Shown: positions 38,392-47,157, numbered from the stretch's first letter. The stretch: DNA of 64,000 nucleotides from Lactobacillus sp. ESL0679 (GCF_029433515.1 NZ_JAQTIG010000003.1:124001-188000), one strand, 5' to 3'. Program-made: numbers and translations. The notes: generated by a model from the letters alone, not told the origin.

Positions 38392-39138
38392 ATGAAGCAT
38401 TTTTTTAGTATTATTGGTGGCATGGGGACAATTGCCACTGAAAGCTACGTTCGGTTATTGAATCATCGGGTAAAAATTGCGAAGGATCAAGATTATTTAA
38501 ATTATATTTTGGTTAATGATGCGCAAATTCCAGATAGAACAGCGTATATCAAGGATCATACTAAGCCTAATTGTTTGGTAGACTTACGTGAAGATGTTTT
38601 GGGACAAGCAAAATTGGGGCCTGATTTTTTCGTTATGCCGTGTAATACCGCGCATTATTTTTACGATGACCTTGCCAAATTGACGGATATTCCGTTTTTG
38701 CACATGATGCGCATTGCCGTGCACAAGTTTGTTGAAAAGTACCCGGATGAACCTAAGATTGGCCTAATTGCAACCGAAGGATCGATCTATGACCATCTTT
38801 ATGCCGATGAGATTAAGGCAGTTGGGCGTGAGGTTGAGCTTGGCGGACCAGAAATTCAACCGCTGGTAACTAAACTAATTTATGCTAATATCAAGGAAAA
38901 AGGCGTAGTTGATCACGATTTATACCATCATATTTTGCAATTAATGCATGATAAATATGGCTGTAACGTGATTTTGCTTGGCTGTACGGAATTGTCCTTG
39001 GCTCAGGAAAAGGCACCGGACCACCCATACAACGTGATTGATCCACAATCAATTATTGCTGATGTGGCAATTGAATTGTCGCTGAAAATACGTGCAGGAA
39101 TGGATCCTAAAGAGGCTACTAAAAAGTATTTGTATTAA
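38392..39138 (+). CDS. Aspartate/glutamate racemase family protein
   Basis: 248 aa. The two catalytic cysteines are in MPCNTAHYF near residue 83 and LLGCTELSLA near residue 201; the N-terminal IIGGMGTIATESY is the family start. It most likely makes D-aspartate (used in the Lys-D-Asp cross-bridge of lactobacilli) or D-glutamate. It is 12 bases downstream of murE and ends in a terminator, so both genes serve peptidoglycan precursor synthesis. Confidence 0.9.
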   Translation: MKHFFSIIGGMGTIATESYVRLLNHRVKIAKDQDYLNYILVNDAQIPDRTAYIKDHTKPNCLVDLREDVLGQAKLGPDFFVMPCNTAHYFYDDLAKLTDIPFLHMMRIAVHKFVEKYPDEPKIGLIATEGSIYDHLYADEIKAVGREVELGGPEIQPLVTKLIYANIKEKGVVDHDLYHHILQLMHDKYGCNVILLGCTELSLAQEKAPDHPYNVIDPQSIIADVAIELSLKIRAGMDPKEATKKYLY

Positions 39139-39145
39139 AGTTAAA

Positions 39146-39181
39146 AAGAAGAATCTGAAAACCCCAGATTCTTCTTTTTTT
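39146..39181 (+). terminator. Rho-independent terminator
   Basis: AAGAAGAATCTG (39146-39157), seven bases, CAGATTCTTCTT, then T-run. It ends the murE-racemase transcript. Confidence 0.92.
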
Positions 39182-39292
39182 ACGGAAAATTGTAATCGAT
39201 TTCACATAATTGATTGACAATTTTGCAATTATAGTTTAGTGTATTATGTAAGTAATACAATACTAAATGATATTTGCAAAAGAGGTAGGACG

Positions 39293-39496
39293 ATGCTTTA
39301 TCTTTTATACATACTGGTTGGTTTATTAATTATTTTGGCTGTTAACTTGGCAGTAACTGCCTGCTTGACCCTTAGGGACATCTATCAACATCGCGATCAA
39401 GAACAATTAGCCTTTGGTAAGGCGTTTAAAAAGTACTTTATTAAAAATAACAATCTGCCAGTAAGTTTGACTGATTGGGAAATATTATTGAGCTAA
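39293..39496 (+). CDS. Small membrane protein of unknown function
   Basis: 67 aa. Residues 2-24 form one hydrophobic segment (LYLLYILVGLLIILAVNLAV) and the rest is charged and helical. The ATG at 39293 follows AGAGGTAGG; the frame is open further upstream but without a ribosome site. It lies just before the FMN riboswitch and is transcribed the same way, but a separate promoter drives the rib genes. Not recognised. Confidence 0.65.
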   Translation: MLYLLYILVGLLIILAVNLAVTACLTLRDIYQHRDQEQLAFGKAFKKYFIKNNNLPVSLTDWEILLS

Positions 39497-39553
39497 ACTA
39501 CTAGAGCCAAGGGGAAGGAGCTTGTCTTTAATTACCTTTTGTAACTTTAACTA

Positions 39554-39582
39554 TTGACATTTTGTAACGTCTAGCTTATTCT
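39554..39582 (+). promoter_or_regulatory. Sigma-A promoter of the riboflavin operon
   Basis: TTGACA (39554-39559), 17 bases, TATTCT (39577-39582), placed about 20 bases before the riboswitch aptamer starts. Confidence 0.75.
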
Positions 39583-39601
39583 TAAAGTAATTGAATACGG
39601 T

Positions 39602-39732
39602 TTCTTCGGGGCAGGGTGTAATTCCTGACCGACGGTGACAGCCTAAGTAAGCTGAAGTCCGTGACCCGCGTACATCGCGGTGGAGCTAGTGTGAGTCTAG
39701 CACCGACAGTTAAAGTCTGGATGGGAGAAGAA
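39602..39732 (+). ncRNA. FMN riboswitch (RFN element)
   Basis: The hallmark blocks are present in order: TTCTTCGGGGCAGGGTG, ATTCCTGACCGACGGTGA, AGTCCGTGACCCGC, a variable hairpin (CGCGTACATCGCG), GGTGGAGCTAGTGTGAGTC, CACCGACAG and the closing GGATGGGAGAAGAA. It binds FMN and shuts down the downstream operon. The expression platform ends with the terminator at 39807-39840, so control is most likely by premature termination. The remaining leader (39733-39806) contains an imperfect direct repeat described among the findings. Confidence 0.97.
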
Positions 39733-39806
39733 CAAATACGACTAATATTTGACTCGCGTCGTTTTGAGTGAACTTCGCTGAAATCATATTTGGTTAATAA
39801 TGAATG

Positions 39807-39840
39807 GACCTCGCTGAAATAATCAACGGGGTCTTTTTTT
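39807..39840 (+). terminator. Riboswitch-controlled terminator
   Basis: GACCTCG (39807-39813) pairs with CGGGGTC (39827-39833, one G-T pair), followed by seven T, 22 bases before the ribD start. Expected to form when FMN is bound. Confidence 0.8.
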
Positions 39841-39862
39841 GTGTATTTAGGAAGTGAAGATA

Positions 39863-40909
39863 GTGCAAGACAAGGATTACATGCAGATGGCCGTTCATGA
39901 AGCTTTAAAAGCACAGGGTGCGACTTGGACTAATCCGCTTGTTGGTGCGGTTTTGGTTAAAGATGGGCAAGTATTGGCAACAGGCTACCACCACCAATAT
40001 GGTAAAGAGCATGCCGAGATTAACACGTTGTCGCATTTAGCTAAGCCAAGCCTAGCGCAAGGTGCGACTTTGTACGTGACGCTAGAGCCATGCAGCCATT
40101 ACGGCAAGCAGCCACCATGTGCTAAGCGTGTAGTGGAAGTTGGCATTAAGCGTGTGGTAGTTGGTCAGGTAGATCCGCATCAAATTGTCGGCGGCAAGGG
40201 GATGCAATATTTAAATGAGCATGGCCTTGAAACCGAAGTAATTGGCGGTGTAGAGCAGTTATATGAGCGCTATAACTTTTTCTATCAAAAAAAGCGCCCG
40301 TTTGTCACGCTCAAGTATGCGATGTCACTTGATGGCAAAATTAATGAAGCTAAGCAGAAGCGAACGTTTTTAACAGGTGATGCAGCCCAAATTGATGTCC
40401 AAAAACTGCGGTGCCGTAATCAAGCGATTTTAATTGGTGCTAACACATTACGCATTGACGATCCGCAATTAACAGTAAGAATTAAGAATTTGCCAATTCC
40501 GCCAATTAGGATTGTAGTCACGCGGGATGCCAACCAACTTGATTTTACTAAGCAATTATTTCAATTACCGGAACAAATTTGGCTGCTTAGTGAACAACCA
40601 TTAACTAAAAAAATAGGCGAAAACGTTGAATGTCTAACGGCTGAAAAATGGACGCCAGAAAAAATTGTGGCGTTACTTGCGCAGCGTGAAATCCAGTCAC
40701 TACTAGTTGAAGGTGGCAGCCAGATTCAAGCTGAATTTATTGCCGCTGACTTGGCAGATGAAATTATTGCTTATGTTGCTCCGCAAGTTTTAGGCGGTAC
40801 CGGCTTACCGGCAGCAGTTGGCCCAGCTTTAAGTACTAAATTGCAGTATCAACTTCTTAATGTCCAACAATTGGGTCAAGATGTGCGCATTTGCGCAAGG
40901 AGAGGATAA
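39863..40909 (+). CDS. ribD: Riboflavin biosynthesis deaminase/reductase
   Basis: 348 aa bifunctional enzyme. The deaminase domain (about residues 1-145) has zinc motif KEHAEIN near 49 and PCSHYGKQPPC near 76. The reductase domain (about 146-345) has TLKYAMSLDGKI at its start and LLVEGGSQIQAEF near 282. It carries out the second and third steps from GTP to riboflavin. The start is a GTG; I favour 39863, with AGGAAGTGA upstream, over the GTG at 39854. First gene of the four-gene operon behind the FMN riboswitch. Confidence 0.94.
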   Translation: MQDKDYMQMAVHEALKAQGATWTNPLVGAVLVKDGQVLATGYHHQYGKEHAEINTLSHLAKPSLAQGATLYVTLEPCSHYGKQPPCAKRVVEVGIKRVVVGQVDPHQIVGGKGMQYLNEHGLETEVIGGVEQLYERYNFFYQKKRPFVTLKYAMSLDGKINEAKQKRTFLTGDAAQIDVQKLRCRNQAILIGANTLRIDDPQLTVRIKNLPIPPIRIVVTRDANQLDFTKQLFQLPEQIWLLSEQPLTKKIGENVECLTAEKWTPEKIVALLAQREIQSLLVEGGSQIQAEFIAADLADEIIAYVAPQVLGGTGLPAAVGPALSTKLQYQLLNVQQLGQDVRICARRG

Positions 40910-41515
40910 ATGTTTACAGGAATAATTCAAGGCACGGGTAAAATTACGCGCTTAGACATTACAGAAAAGCATGCCAAGTTAGGTATTACTTCAGCCAAAA
41001 TGGCCCAAAAAGATCTGCCACTTGGCGCCAGTATTGCGGTCAACGGTATTTGTCTGACAGTTACCGCTTGGAATGATGATGAGTTTACGGTCGATGTAAT
41101 GCCAGAAACAATGAAGCGAACAAACTTAGGCAACCTTACTAATGGCAGTTTGGTTAATTTGGAGCCATCCGTTAGTGTCAACGGCACGCTTGACGGTCAT
41201 ATTGTTGCTGGTCATATTGATACAACGGCGGAATTAATTAAGCGTACAGAAACAGAAAATTCAATCGAGCTGCGCTTCCAAGTGCCGCACAAGTATGATC
41301 CGTATATTGTTGAAAAAGGCTCAATCGCAATTGATGGTATTAGTTTAACGGTCACAATGGCAGAAAACGATGTCTTTGGCGTTAGTCTGATTCCGTTTAC
41401 TATTGCCAATACAACGTTAGCTAATTGCCAGGTTGGCGATCACGTTAATATTGAGGTTGATATGATTGGTCGTTACGCAGTTAAGCAGATTCAGGCGTGG
41501 AAAAAAGAATTTTAG
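40910..41515 (+). CDS. ribE: Riboflavin synthase alpha chain
   Basis: 201 aa with the two-fold internal repeat typical of this enzyme: MFTGIIQGTGKI with ASIAVNGICLTVT in the first half, and GHIVAGHIDTTAELI with GSIAIDGISLTVT in the second. It joins two lumazine molecules to make riboflavin and recycle one pyrimidine. The ATG directly follows the ribD stop behind AAGGAGAGG. Confidence 0.95.
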   Translation: MFTGIIQGTGKITRLDITEKHAKLGITSAKMAQKDLPLGASIAVNGICLTVTAWNDDEFTVDVMPETMKRTNLGNLTNGSLVNLEPSVSVNGTLDGHIVAGHIDTTAELIKRTETENSIELRFQVPHKYDPYIVEKGSIAIDGISLTVTMAENDVFGVSLIPFTIANTTLANCQVGDHVNIEVDMIGRYAVKQIQAWKKEF

Positions 41516-41525
41516 GAGGATAAAA

Positions 41526-42752
41526 ATGAAGGACGAATTAAACGAAAAAATGGCCAAAATTTTTGATCATATGAGAAATGGTGGCTTGGTTATCGTGGCA
41601 GATTCACCACAACGTGAGTCTGAGGGTGACATGATTGGTTTGGCAGAAAAAGTAACCCCGCAAATGGTTAACACCATGATTTCTAAAGCTCGCGGCCTAT
41701 TATGTGTACCGATGAGTAAGGCATACGCTGACCGCTTACAATTAAGTCCACTTGAAACGGGTTCAAATGATACTTTCGGTACAGCCTTTACTCTTAGTGT
41801 CGACTCAACCGAGACAACAACGGGAATTTCTGCTTTTGATCGGGCTAAAACGATTAAAAAGTTGGCAGACCCTAATAGTCAATGGGATGATTTTTATCAT
41901 CCTGGTCACGTCTTTCCATTGGTTGCCAAAGAAGGCGGCGTTTTAGAGCGGACTGGTCATACTGAAGCCGCACTTGATTTGGCTCGTTTAGCCGGAGTTG
42001 CCCCAGTCGGATTTATCTGTGAATGCATTAAAAAAGATGGTACGATGGCTCGCCGTAAGGACTTGAAGGCATTAGCAGAAGGGCTGGGCATTCCTTACTT
42101 GACAATTGAGGAATTAATTGAATACCGTAAACGGCAAGAAAATAAAGATTTGGCAATTGAATCCATTACTAAAGTTGATTTTCCAACTAAATATGGCCAT
42201 TTCCAACTTGAAGGCTTTAGAGATAGTAAGCACCCAGACAAGCAGCCAACATTGCTAATTAGTAAGGGTAAAATTAAACCGGGTGAGCCACTCTTGTTGC
42301 GTTTGCACAGTGAATGTTTGACTGGGGATGTTTTTGGTTCTAAGCGCTGTGATTGCGGTGCACAACTGGCAGAAGCTTTGACTAAAATTGAAGAAAATGG
42401 CTCGGGTGCCGTGCTGTATTTGCGTCAAGAAGGCCGCGGAATTGGTCTGGAAAACAAATTGCGCGCATACAAATTGCAGGATGAAGGCATGAACACTGTT
42501 GAAGCTAATCAGCAATTAGGTTTGCCTGTTGATGCCCGCCGCTATAATGTTGCTGGCGAAATTTTACGCCAAAAAGGTATCACAGAAGTTAAATTAATGA
42601 CTAACAATCCAGATAAGGTTGCCCAGTTAGAAAACTTTGGCGTGCAGGTAGTGGAACGAATTCCAATGGAAGTTGGTCTCACTGAGGAAAACAGACAATA
42701 CTTGAGCACCAAGAAGCACGAAATGAATCATATTTTAAACGAGGTAGACTAA
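41526..42752 (+). CDS. ribBA: Bifunctional DHBP synthase / GTP cyclohydrolase II
   Basis: 408 aa. The N-terminal DHBP synthase half has DSPQRESEGDMIG near residue 26 and HPGHVFPL near 130. The C-terminal GTP cyclohydrolase II half has zinc motif SECLTGDVFGSKRCDCG near 262 and YLRQEGRGIGL near 299. It makes both the four-carbon unit and the first pyrimidine intermediate for riboflavin. The ATG at 41526 follows TTAGGAGG, ten bases after ribE. Confidence 0.95.
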   Translation: MKDELNEKMAKIFDHMRNGGLVIVADSPQRESEGDMIGLAEKVTPQMVNTMISKARGLLCVPMSKAYADRLQLSPLETGSNDTFGTAFTLSVDSTETTTGISAFDRAKTIKKLADPNSQWDDFYHPGHVFPLVAKEGGVLERTGHTEAALDLARLAGVAPVGFICECIKKDGTMARRKDLKALAEGLGIPYLTIEELIEYRKRQENKDLAIESITKVDFPTKYGHFQLEGFRDSKHPDKQPTLLISKGKIKPGEPLLLRLHSECLTGDVFGSKRCDCGAQLAEALTKIEENGSGAVLYLRQEGRGIGLENKLRAYKLQDEGMNTVEANQQLGLPVDARRYNVAGEILRQKGITEVKLMTNNPDKVAQLENFGVQVVERIPMEVGLTEENRQYLSTKKHEMNHILNEVD

Positions 42753-42753
42753 A

Positions 42754-43227
42754 ATGAAAGAACTGACAGGAAAATTAGTGGCACAGCAAGATAAAAGAAT
42801 TGGGATTGTGGTTGCCAAATTTAATGGTGTTGTGACTGATCGCTTGCTTAGCGGCGCTTTGGAACAATTGAAGATGTCCGGTGTATCTAGCGACAATATC
42901 GTTGTTGTTCACGTGCCAGGAGCATATGAAATTTCGCGGACTGTTAACTGTTTGGCTAAAAGTGGCAAGGTCGATGGCATTATTGCTTTGGGCGCAGTTA
43001 TTCGCGGTGAAACTGACCACTATACTTATGTTTGTGAAGGTACAGCATCACAATTAGCAGCAGCCACTGCTAATGGCCCAGTGCCAGTAATGTTTGGCGT
43101 CTTAATGACCGATACTGTTGCTCAAGCAACTGATCGTGCTGGTGGTAAATCTGGTAATAAGGGTGCTGAATGCGCAACGGATATCTTAGAGGTTTTAAGC
43201 CTGGAAGAGCAAATCAACAATTTGTAA
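42754..43227 (+). CDS. ribH: Lumazine synthase
   Basis: 157 aa. Landmarks are IGIVVAKFN near residue 19, HVPGAYEIS near 52 and ALGAVIRGETDHYTYV near 80, with the catalytic His in that last block. It condenses the pyrimidine with the four-carbon unit to 6,7-dimethyl-8-ribityllumazine and assembles as a shell. Last gene of the operon, one base after the ribBA stop, then a terminator. With all four genes intact, the strain should make its own riboflavin. Confidence 0.96.
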   Translation: MKELTGKLVAQQDKRIGIVVAKFNGVVTDRLLSGALEQLKMSGVSSDNIVVVHVPGAYEISRTVNCLAKSGKVDGIIALGAVIRGETDHYTYVCEGTASQLAAATANGPVPVMFGVLMTDTVAQATDRAGGKSGNKGAECATDILEVLSLEEQINNL

Positions 43228-43260
43228 TATTGCCATTTTTTCTTACATAAATACATGCTT

Positions 43261-43296
43261 AAAAAGCCATGACTGAGAAGAAGTCATGGCTTTTTT
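43261..43296. terminator. Bidirectional terminator
   Basis: AAAAAGCCATGACT (43261-43274) pairs with AGTCATGGCTTTTT (43282-43295). It separates the rib operon from the convergent LysR gene. Confidence 0.92.
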
Positions 43297-43302
43297 GTGA
43301 TG

Positions 43303-44217
43303 TTAAATAATTTTATCGACAAAATCTTTTTTTAGAATTTGCGTTGCGTAGTTAATTTCATCTGTGAGTTTTGGTTGCGACTTGATTGTGGAAATAGAAA
43401 AACTAACGTTAATTTCATGTCTAGGTAGACGGACATAGTTGATATTAGACGGCTTTTGCTCATTAACAGCTTCGATACTGGTCGTCATATTTCCTAATCC
43501 TAGTTCAGCTAATTTAAGTGCAGTTGTGGAATCACGAACGTGGATAGTGGGATAGAATTCTAGGCCAATGTTGCTAAAGTAATTGTTGATAATTGCTTGG
43601 TAGCCTCGCTCACCATCGGTCACGATAAATTTTTCGTGATTGATTTTATTTAAATCCTGAGCTAACAGCTTGATTTCATGTTTACCAGCTTCGTATAAAT
43701 GTGAGTGCCGTCCTAGAACCAAAACTTGTGCTGAAGTGTATAAGCTTTCATTTTTAACATTTGGTAGGAGAATCGTGTTGCCGACAAAAAGATCTAATTG
43801 CCCATCCTGAAAGGCTTTTTCGGCATCTGCCGTGCTTAATTCGAAAGTTTTGGTTTGCAGGTTAGGGAACTTTGCAAATAATTGCGGCAATACGACTAAG
43901 TTGAATCTTTCACCTAATGGCGGTGTAATTCCCATTTGTAAGGTAGGGAAATAATTTTTTTCATACTGCTTCATTTTTACTTTTAATTGATGCTGCAGCT
44001 GCAAGTTTTTCCGTAAATATTTAATTAATAGGTGCGCTGCCGGTGTTAATTTGATTGGCTTAGTATCGCGCTTAACTAAAATAACATTGTATTTTTGTTC
44101 GTACTTTTTAATGACGCGACTAAGATAGGGCTGACTCAAGTACAATTTTTGCGCCGCTTCCGAAATTGAATTGCTGTTTTCTAATGTTTCCAAAAAAATC
44201 AATAAGCGATTGTTCAT
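43303..44217 (-). CDS. LysR-family transcriptional regulator
   Basis: 304 aa, standard length. N-terminal HTH at about residues 14-40 (NSISEAAQKLYLSQPYLSRV), then a periplasmic-binding-type effector domain from about 90. It is divergent from the FAD/FMN_bind reductase with 118 bases between, the classic layout for a LysR activator and its target. The effector would be the substrate of that reductase or a related acid; this is inference. Confidence 0.9.
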   Translation of the reverse strand: MNNRLLIFLETLENSNSISEAAQKLYLSQPYLSRVIKKYEQKYNVILVKRDTKPIKLTPAAHLLIKYLRKNLQLQHQLKVKMKQYEKNYFPTLQMGITPPLGERFNLVVLPQLFAKFPNLQTKTFELSTADAEKAFQDGQLDLFVGNTILLPNVKNESLYTSAQVLVLGRHSHLYEAGKHEIKLLAQDLNKINHEKFIVTDGERGYQAIINNYFSNIGLEFYPTIHVRDSTTALKLAELGLGNMTTSIEAVNEQKPSNINYVRLPRHEINVSFSISTIKSQPKLTDEINYATQILKKDFVDKII

Positions 44218-44295
44218 TAATATTTACCTATACCTATTTTGTAATATTGATTTTAATAATTAAGTATTTCACATATTACCAATTATAGTATTTAA

Positions 44296-44309
44296 TGAAA
44301 GCGTGAACA
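44296..44309 (+). promoter_or_regulatory. Near-consensus cre site
   Basis: TGAAAGCGTGAACA matches 13 of 14 positions of TGWAANCGNTNWCA (G in place of T at position 10). It is 26 bases before the reductase start, so catabolite repression of the reductase is likely. Confidence 0.55.
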
Positions 44310-44335
44310 AGAACTTACTGATAGGAGGTTTACTT

Positions 44336-46192
44336 ATGGTTAATAATCAAAAATTTCAATGGGATGCAGTTTATGATGTTGCCGTTCTAGGATTCGGTGG
44401 TGCTGGTGCTACTGCAGCAAGGTTTGCAGCAGATAATGGTGCAAAAGTTTTGCTAGTAGACAGTGCTCCAGAAGGACATGAAGGTGGTAATACAAGATAT
44501 TCAGGTCAAATGGTCGGTGCTGGGACTGATTTTGAAGGTTTGAAAAATTATCACGAACACCTTGCAGCACCATTAAAGCCTGACAAAAAAGTTTTCAATG
44601 CCTTAATTGAAGGCATGGCTAACATGGGTGATTACTTTAGAAAATATTTAGACGTCGAGCCTGTGAGCATGAAAAAGCTGCTAGCTAATACGCCGTCAAC
44701 TGCTTATGTGACAGAATATCCAGAATTACCTGATGCGGATTCTTATGATGCCTATTTGGTACATAGTGGTGTTGATGATGCAGCATTGTGGAAGATTTTA
44801 CGGCAAAAGGTTTTAGATCGATCTGATAAAATTGATGTTTGGTATGCTTCACCTGCAAAACATTTAATTCAAGATGGCGCTACTAAAACGGTGATTGGCG
44901 TTCAAATTGAACGTGACCATGTTTTGCGCAATATTAAAGTGAATAATGGGGTTGTTTTAGCCGTTGGTGGTTTTGAAAATAATAAAGATATGATCCAAGG
45001 CTTCTTGCAATCCTCTTACTTGTCACCAATTGGTACTTTGTACAACAAGGGTGACGGCATTAAGATGCTCGAAGAAGTAAACGCACAATTATGGAATATG
45101 CGTTCATTTGAGTCACTAGGTCAATTCCACGGGTTGTCATTAAGACAAGAAGAAGGCGCGCGTTCAACGTATGCTCTGAATGTCTTTTGGCAAGAAAGCT
45201 CCACTGGTAGTGTCATCGTTGTTGGCGATGATGGTACACGTTACTTTAACGAAGCAGAAATGAATCGTCATGGTCATATTTATAATCATGGTGATTGGGT
45301 TGTGCCGTTGAACCAAAACCATCCTTACATGATTTTTGACCAACAAAAATATGATGAATTGAAGAATGAACCAGACGATGGCTTGAAAGTTCCAGGTTTC
45401 TTGGAAAAAGCGATTAAGGCATCATCGATAACTGAATTAGCGCAAAAGATTGGCAAGAAGCCAGAGACACTTACTAATACCATTGCAGAGTTTAATTTTA
45501 TGGTTGAGCAAGGAAAGGATTACGCCTTTCATCGCGAACCACAAACTTTGCGTGAATTCAGTGAGAATGGCCCATATTATGCAATTGCTTTAAGACAAAA
45601 TATGCTAAATACACAAGGTGGGGGACGTCGTGATGATCACGCTCAGGTGCTTGATCCTGATAACCAACCTATTCCGCACTTGTATGAAGCAGGTGAATTA
45701 GGCGCACCATTTGTTAATAAATATACTACTGGTGGTAATGTAGCTGACTGTCTGATCTCTGGTAAAATTGCTGGTGAAAATGCGGCAGCTGTTAAGCAAG
45801 AATTGCCAGTTTCAGGTGGAATTAACTTAAATGATGTAAGTATTAATCCTAACTTTGATGCAACTAGTGATGAAGATAATCAAAAGTACTCAACTAGTAA
45901 AAACCAATACCTTGGCTATAGTAATCAAGGAATGGGTGATGGGGTAGTTGTTCGGACCACTCTTAGCGATGATGGTAAGATTGCCAATATTGAAGTGTTA
46001 AAGCAAACTGAGAGCGATGATTATGGACTAAAGGCAGTTCAAGAACTTCCAAAGAAAATGATTGCAGCTAACACTTATGATGTTGATGCTGTATCTGGTG
46101 CTTCACAAACAAGTAAGGCGATTAAAGAAGCGGTTAAGGATTCGTTAAATAAAGTAGTGGAATGTAGGGTTAGTCAAAAGAATATTCTTTAG
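44336..46192 (+). CDS. FAD-dependent ene-reductase with FMN_bind domain (fumarate reductase-like)
   Basis: 618 aa cytoplasmic enzyme, no signal peptide. The FAD domain comes first (GFGGAGATAARFAADNG near residues 19-35; GPYYAIAL near 412; TTGGNVADCLISGKIAGE near 466). A C-terminal FMN_bind domain (about 525-610) carries the ApbE flavinylation motif DAVSGAS, its last Ser being the expected FMN attachment point. Electrons would pass from the covalent FMN to FAD to an alpha,beta-unsaturated acid. The usual fumarate-site segment HHTMGG reads LNTQGG here, and NRLGGN reads YTTGGN, so the His and Arg that hold fumarate are missing; the substrate is probably not fumarate. ATG 44336 follows AGGAGG. 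A LysR regulator is divergent. Confidence 0.88.
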   Translation: MVNNQKFQWDAVYDVAVLGFGGAGATAARFAADNGAKVLLVDSAPEGHEGGNTRYSGQMVGAGTDFEGLKNYHEHLAAPLKPDKKVFNALIEGMANMGDYFRKYLDVEPVSMKKLLANTPSTAYVTEYPELPDADSYDAYLVHSGVDDAALWKILRQKVLDRSDKIDVWYASPAKHLIQDGATKTVIGVQIERDHVLRNIKVNNGVVLAVGGFENNKDMIQGFLQSSYLSPIGTLYNKGDGIKMLEEVNAQLWNMRSFESLGQFHGLSLRQEEGARSTYALNVFWQESSTGSVIVVGDDGTRYFNEAEMNRHGHIYNHGDWVVPLNQNHPYMIFDQQKYDELKNEPDDGLKVPGFLEKAIKASSITELAQKIGKKPETLTNTIAEFNFMVEQGKDYAFHREPQTLREFSENGPYYAIALRQNMLNTQGGGRRDDHAQVLDPDNQPIPHLYEAGELGAPFVNKYTTGGNVADCLISGKIAGENAAAVKQELPVSGGINLNDVSINPNFDATSDEDNQKYSTSKNQYLGYSNQGMGDGVVVRTTLSDDGKIANIEVLKQTESDDYGLKAVQELPKKMIAANTYDVDAVSGASQTSKAIKEAVKDSLNKVVECRVSQKNIL

Positions 46193-46237
46193 AGATTTAA
46201 GCCCTGAAATTAAATCAAATTATTAAATTTCAACATA

Positions 46238-46275
46238 GGACTAGCTTTCAATATTCTATTGAAGTTGGTCCTTTT
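46238..46275. terminator. Bidirectional terminator
   Basis: GGAC...CTTTCAAT pairs imperfectly with ATTGAAG...GGTCC, followed by CTTTT. It lies between the reductase and the convergent AraC gene. Confidence 0.65.
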
Positions 46276-46278
46276 GTA

Positions 46279-47157
46279 TTAATTTTTTAAATGATTATTT
46301 TTAATATTGATTTCGTTATTTTGATATAAAAGCTTTAATTGCGATGGCGTCATATTGTAATACTTCAAAAAAGTATTGTACATAGTCCGGTAACTAACAA
46401 ATCCTGATTCAGCAGCAATACTTTCTATACTATCATTGCTATTTATTAACTGGTCATATGCATTGCTTAAACGATACGAAGTAAGTAGCTCTTTAAAATT
46501 GGTACCAATTAATCGTTTGAACATTCGCGAGCAATATTCACTAGAATAGCCAAAATGCTGACTAAGACTGTCTAAAGAAATTTGAGTTTGGAAATTGTTT
46601 TTAACGTAATTAAGCATTTCAATTTTTAATTCTGTATTAGCAGTAGAAGTAGTCTCTTTGTCTAATTTTGTAATATGTTTAATTAAAGAATCCAAAACCA
46701 GAAAAATCTCCCCTTTAATTTTTAGATTAGTGCTTAAATCCTTATTTTTAGATTCTAATAGTGAGGTAACATATATTAATTTCTGTATCAGCAATTTATC
46801 TGATATAAGTTCATCATGTACTGTATTAATTGAAATATCCCAATCCGTTGCAAAATTTTCTCCTAAATTATAGCGTAGCCACTTCATAGGAATTTGTATA
46901 CATAAAACGTGATTGGGTGAGGGACTAAATGTTGAATGTAATTGATTAGAACGAATATAGATTATGTCGTTTGGAGTCATTAAATATTGATTGTTAGAAA
47001 TGCTAACACTTAAATGTCCCTCGATGCAGAAAAGCAGCTCTATCTGCTCATGCCAATGTAGAGGTATTTTTTTATTAGAATTTTTACCATGAAAAGTAAA
47101 AATCTTAAATGGTAAGCCTTGTTTGAACTTAATAATTTCGTGTTTTGATTGTTCCAT
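46279..47157 (-). CDS. AraC-family transcriptional regulator
   Basis: 292 aa. The N-terminal cupin domain (about residues 15-85, with IPLHWHEQIELLFCIEG) binds the sugar signal. The C-terminal double HTH (about 190-285) has SLDSLSQHFGYSSEYCSRMF and ESGFVSYRTMYNTF. The ATG at 47157 is preferred, with AAAGG seven bases upstream; a TTG two codons earlier is the alternative. It is divergent from the IIC-GH3-SLAP operon, which it should control. Confidence 0.9.
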   Translation of the reverse strand: MEQSKHEIIKFKQGLPFKIFTFHGKNSNKKIPLHWHEQIELLFCIEGHLSVSISNNQYLMTPNDIIYIRSNQLHSTFSPSPNHVLCIQIPMKWLRYNLGENFATDWDISINTVHDELISDKLLIQKLIYVTSLLESKNKDLSTNLKIKGEIFLVLDSLIKHITKLDKETTSTANTELKIEMLNYVKNNFQTQISLDSLSQHFGYSSEYCSRMFKRLIGTNFKELLTSYRLSNAYDQLINSNDSIESIAAESGFVSYRTMYNTFLKYYNMTPSQLKLLYQNNEINIKNNHLKN

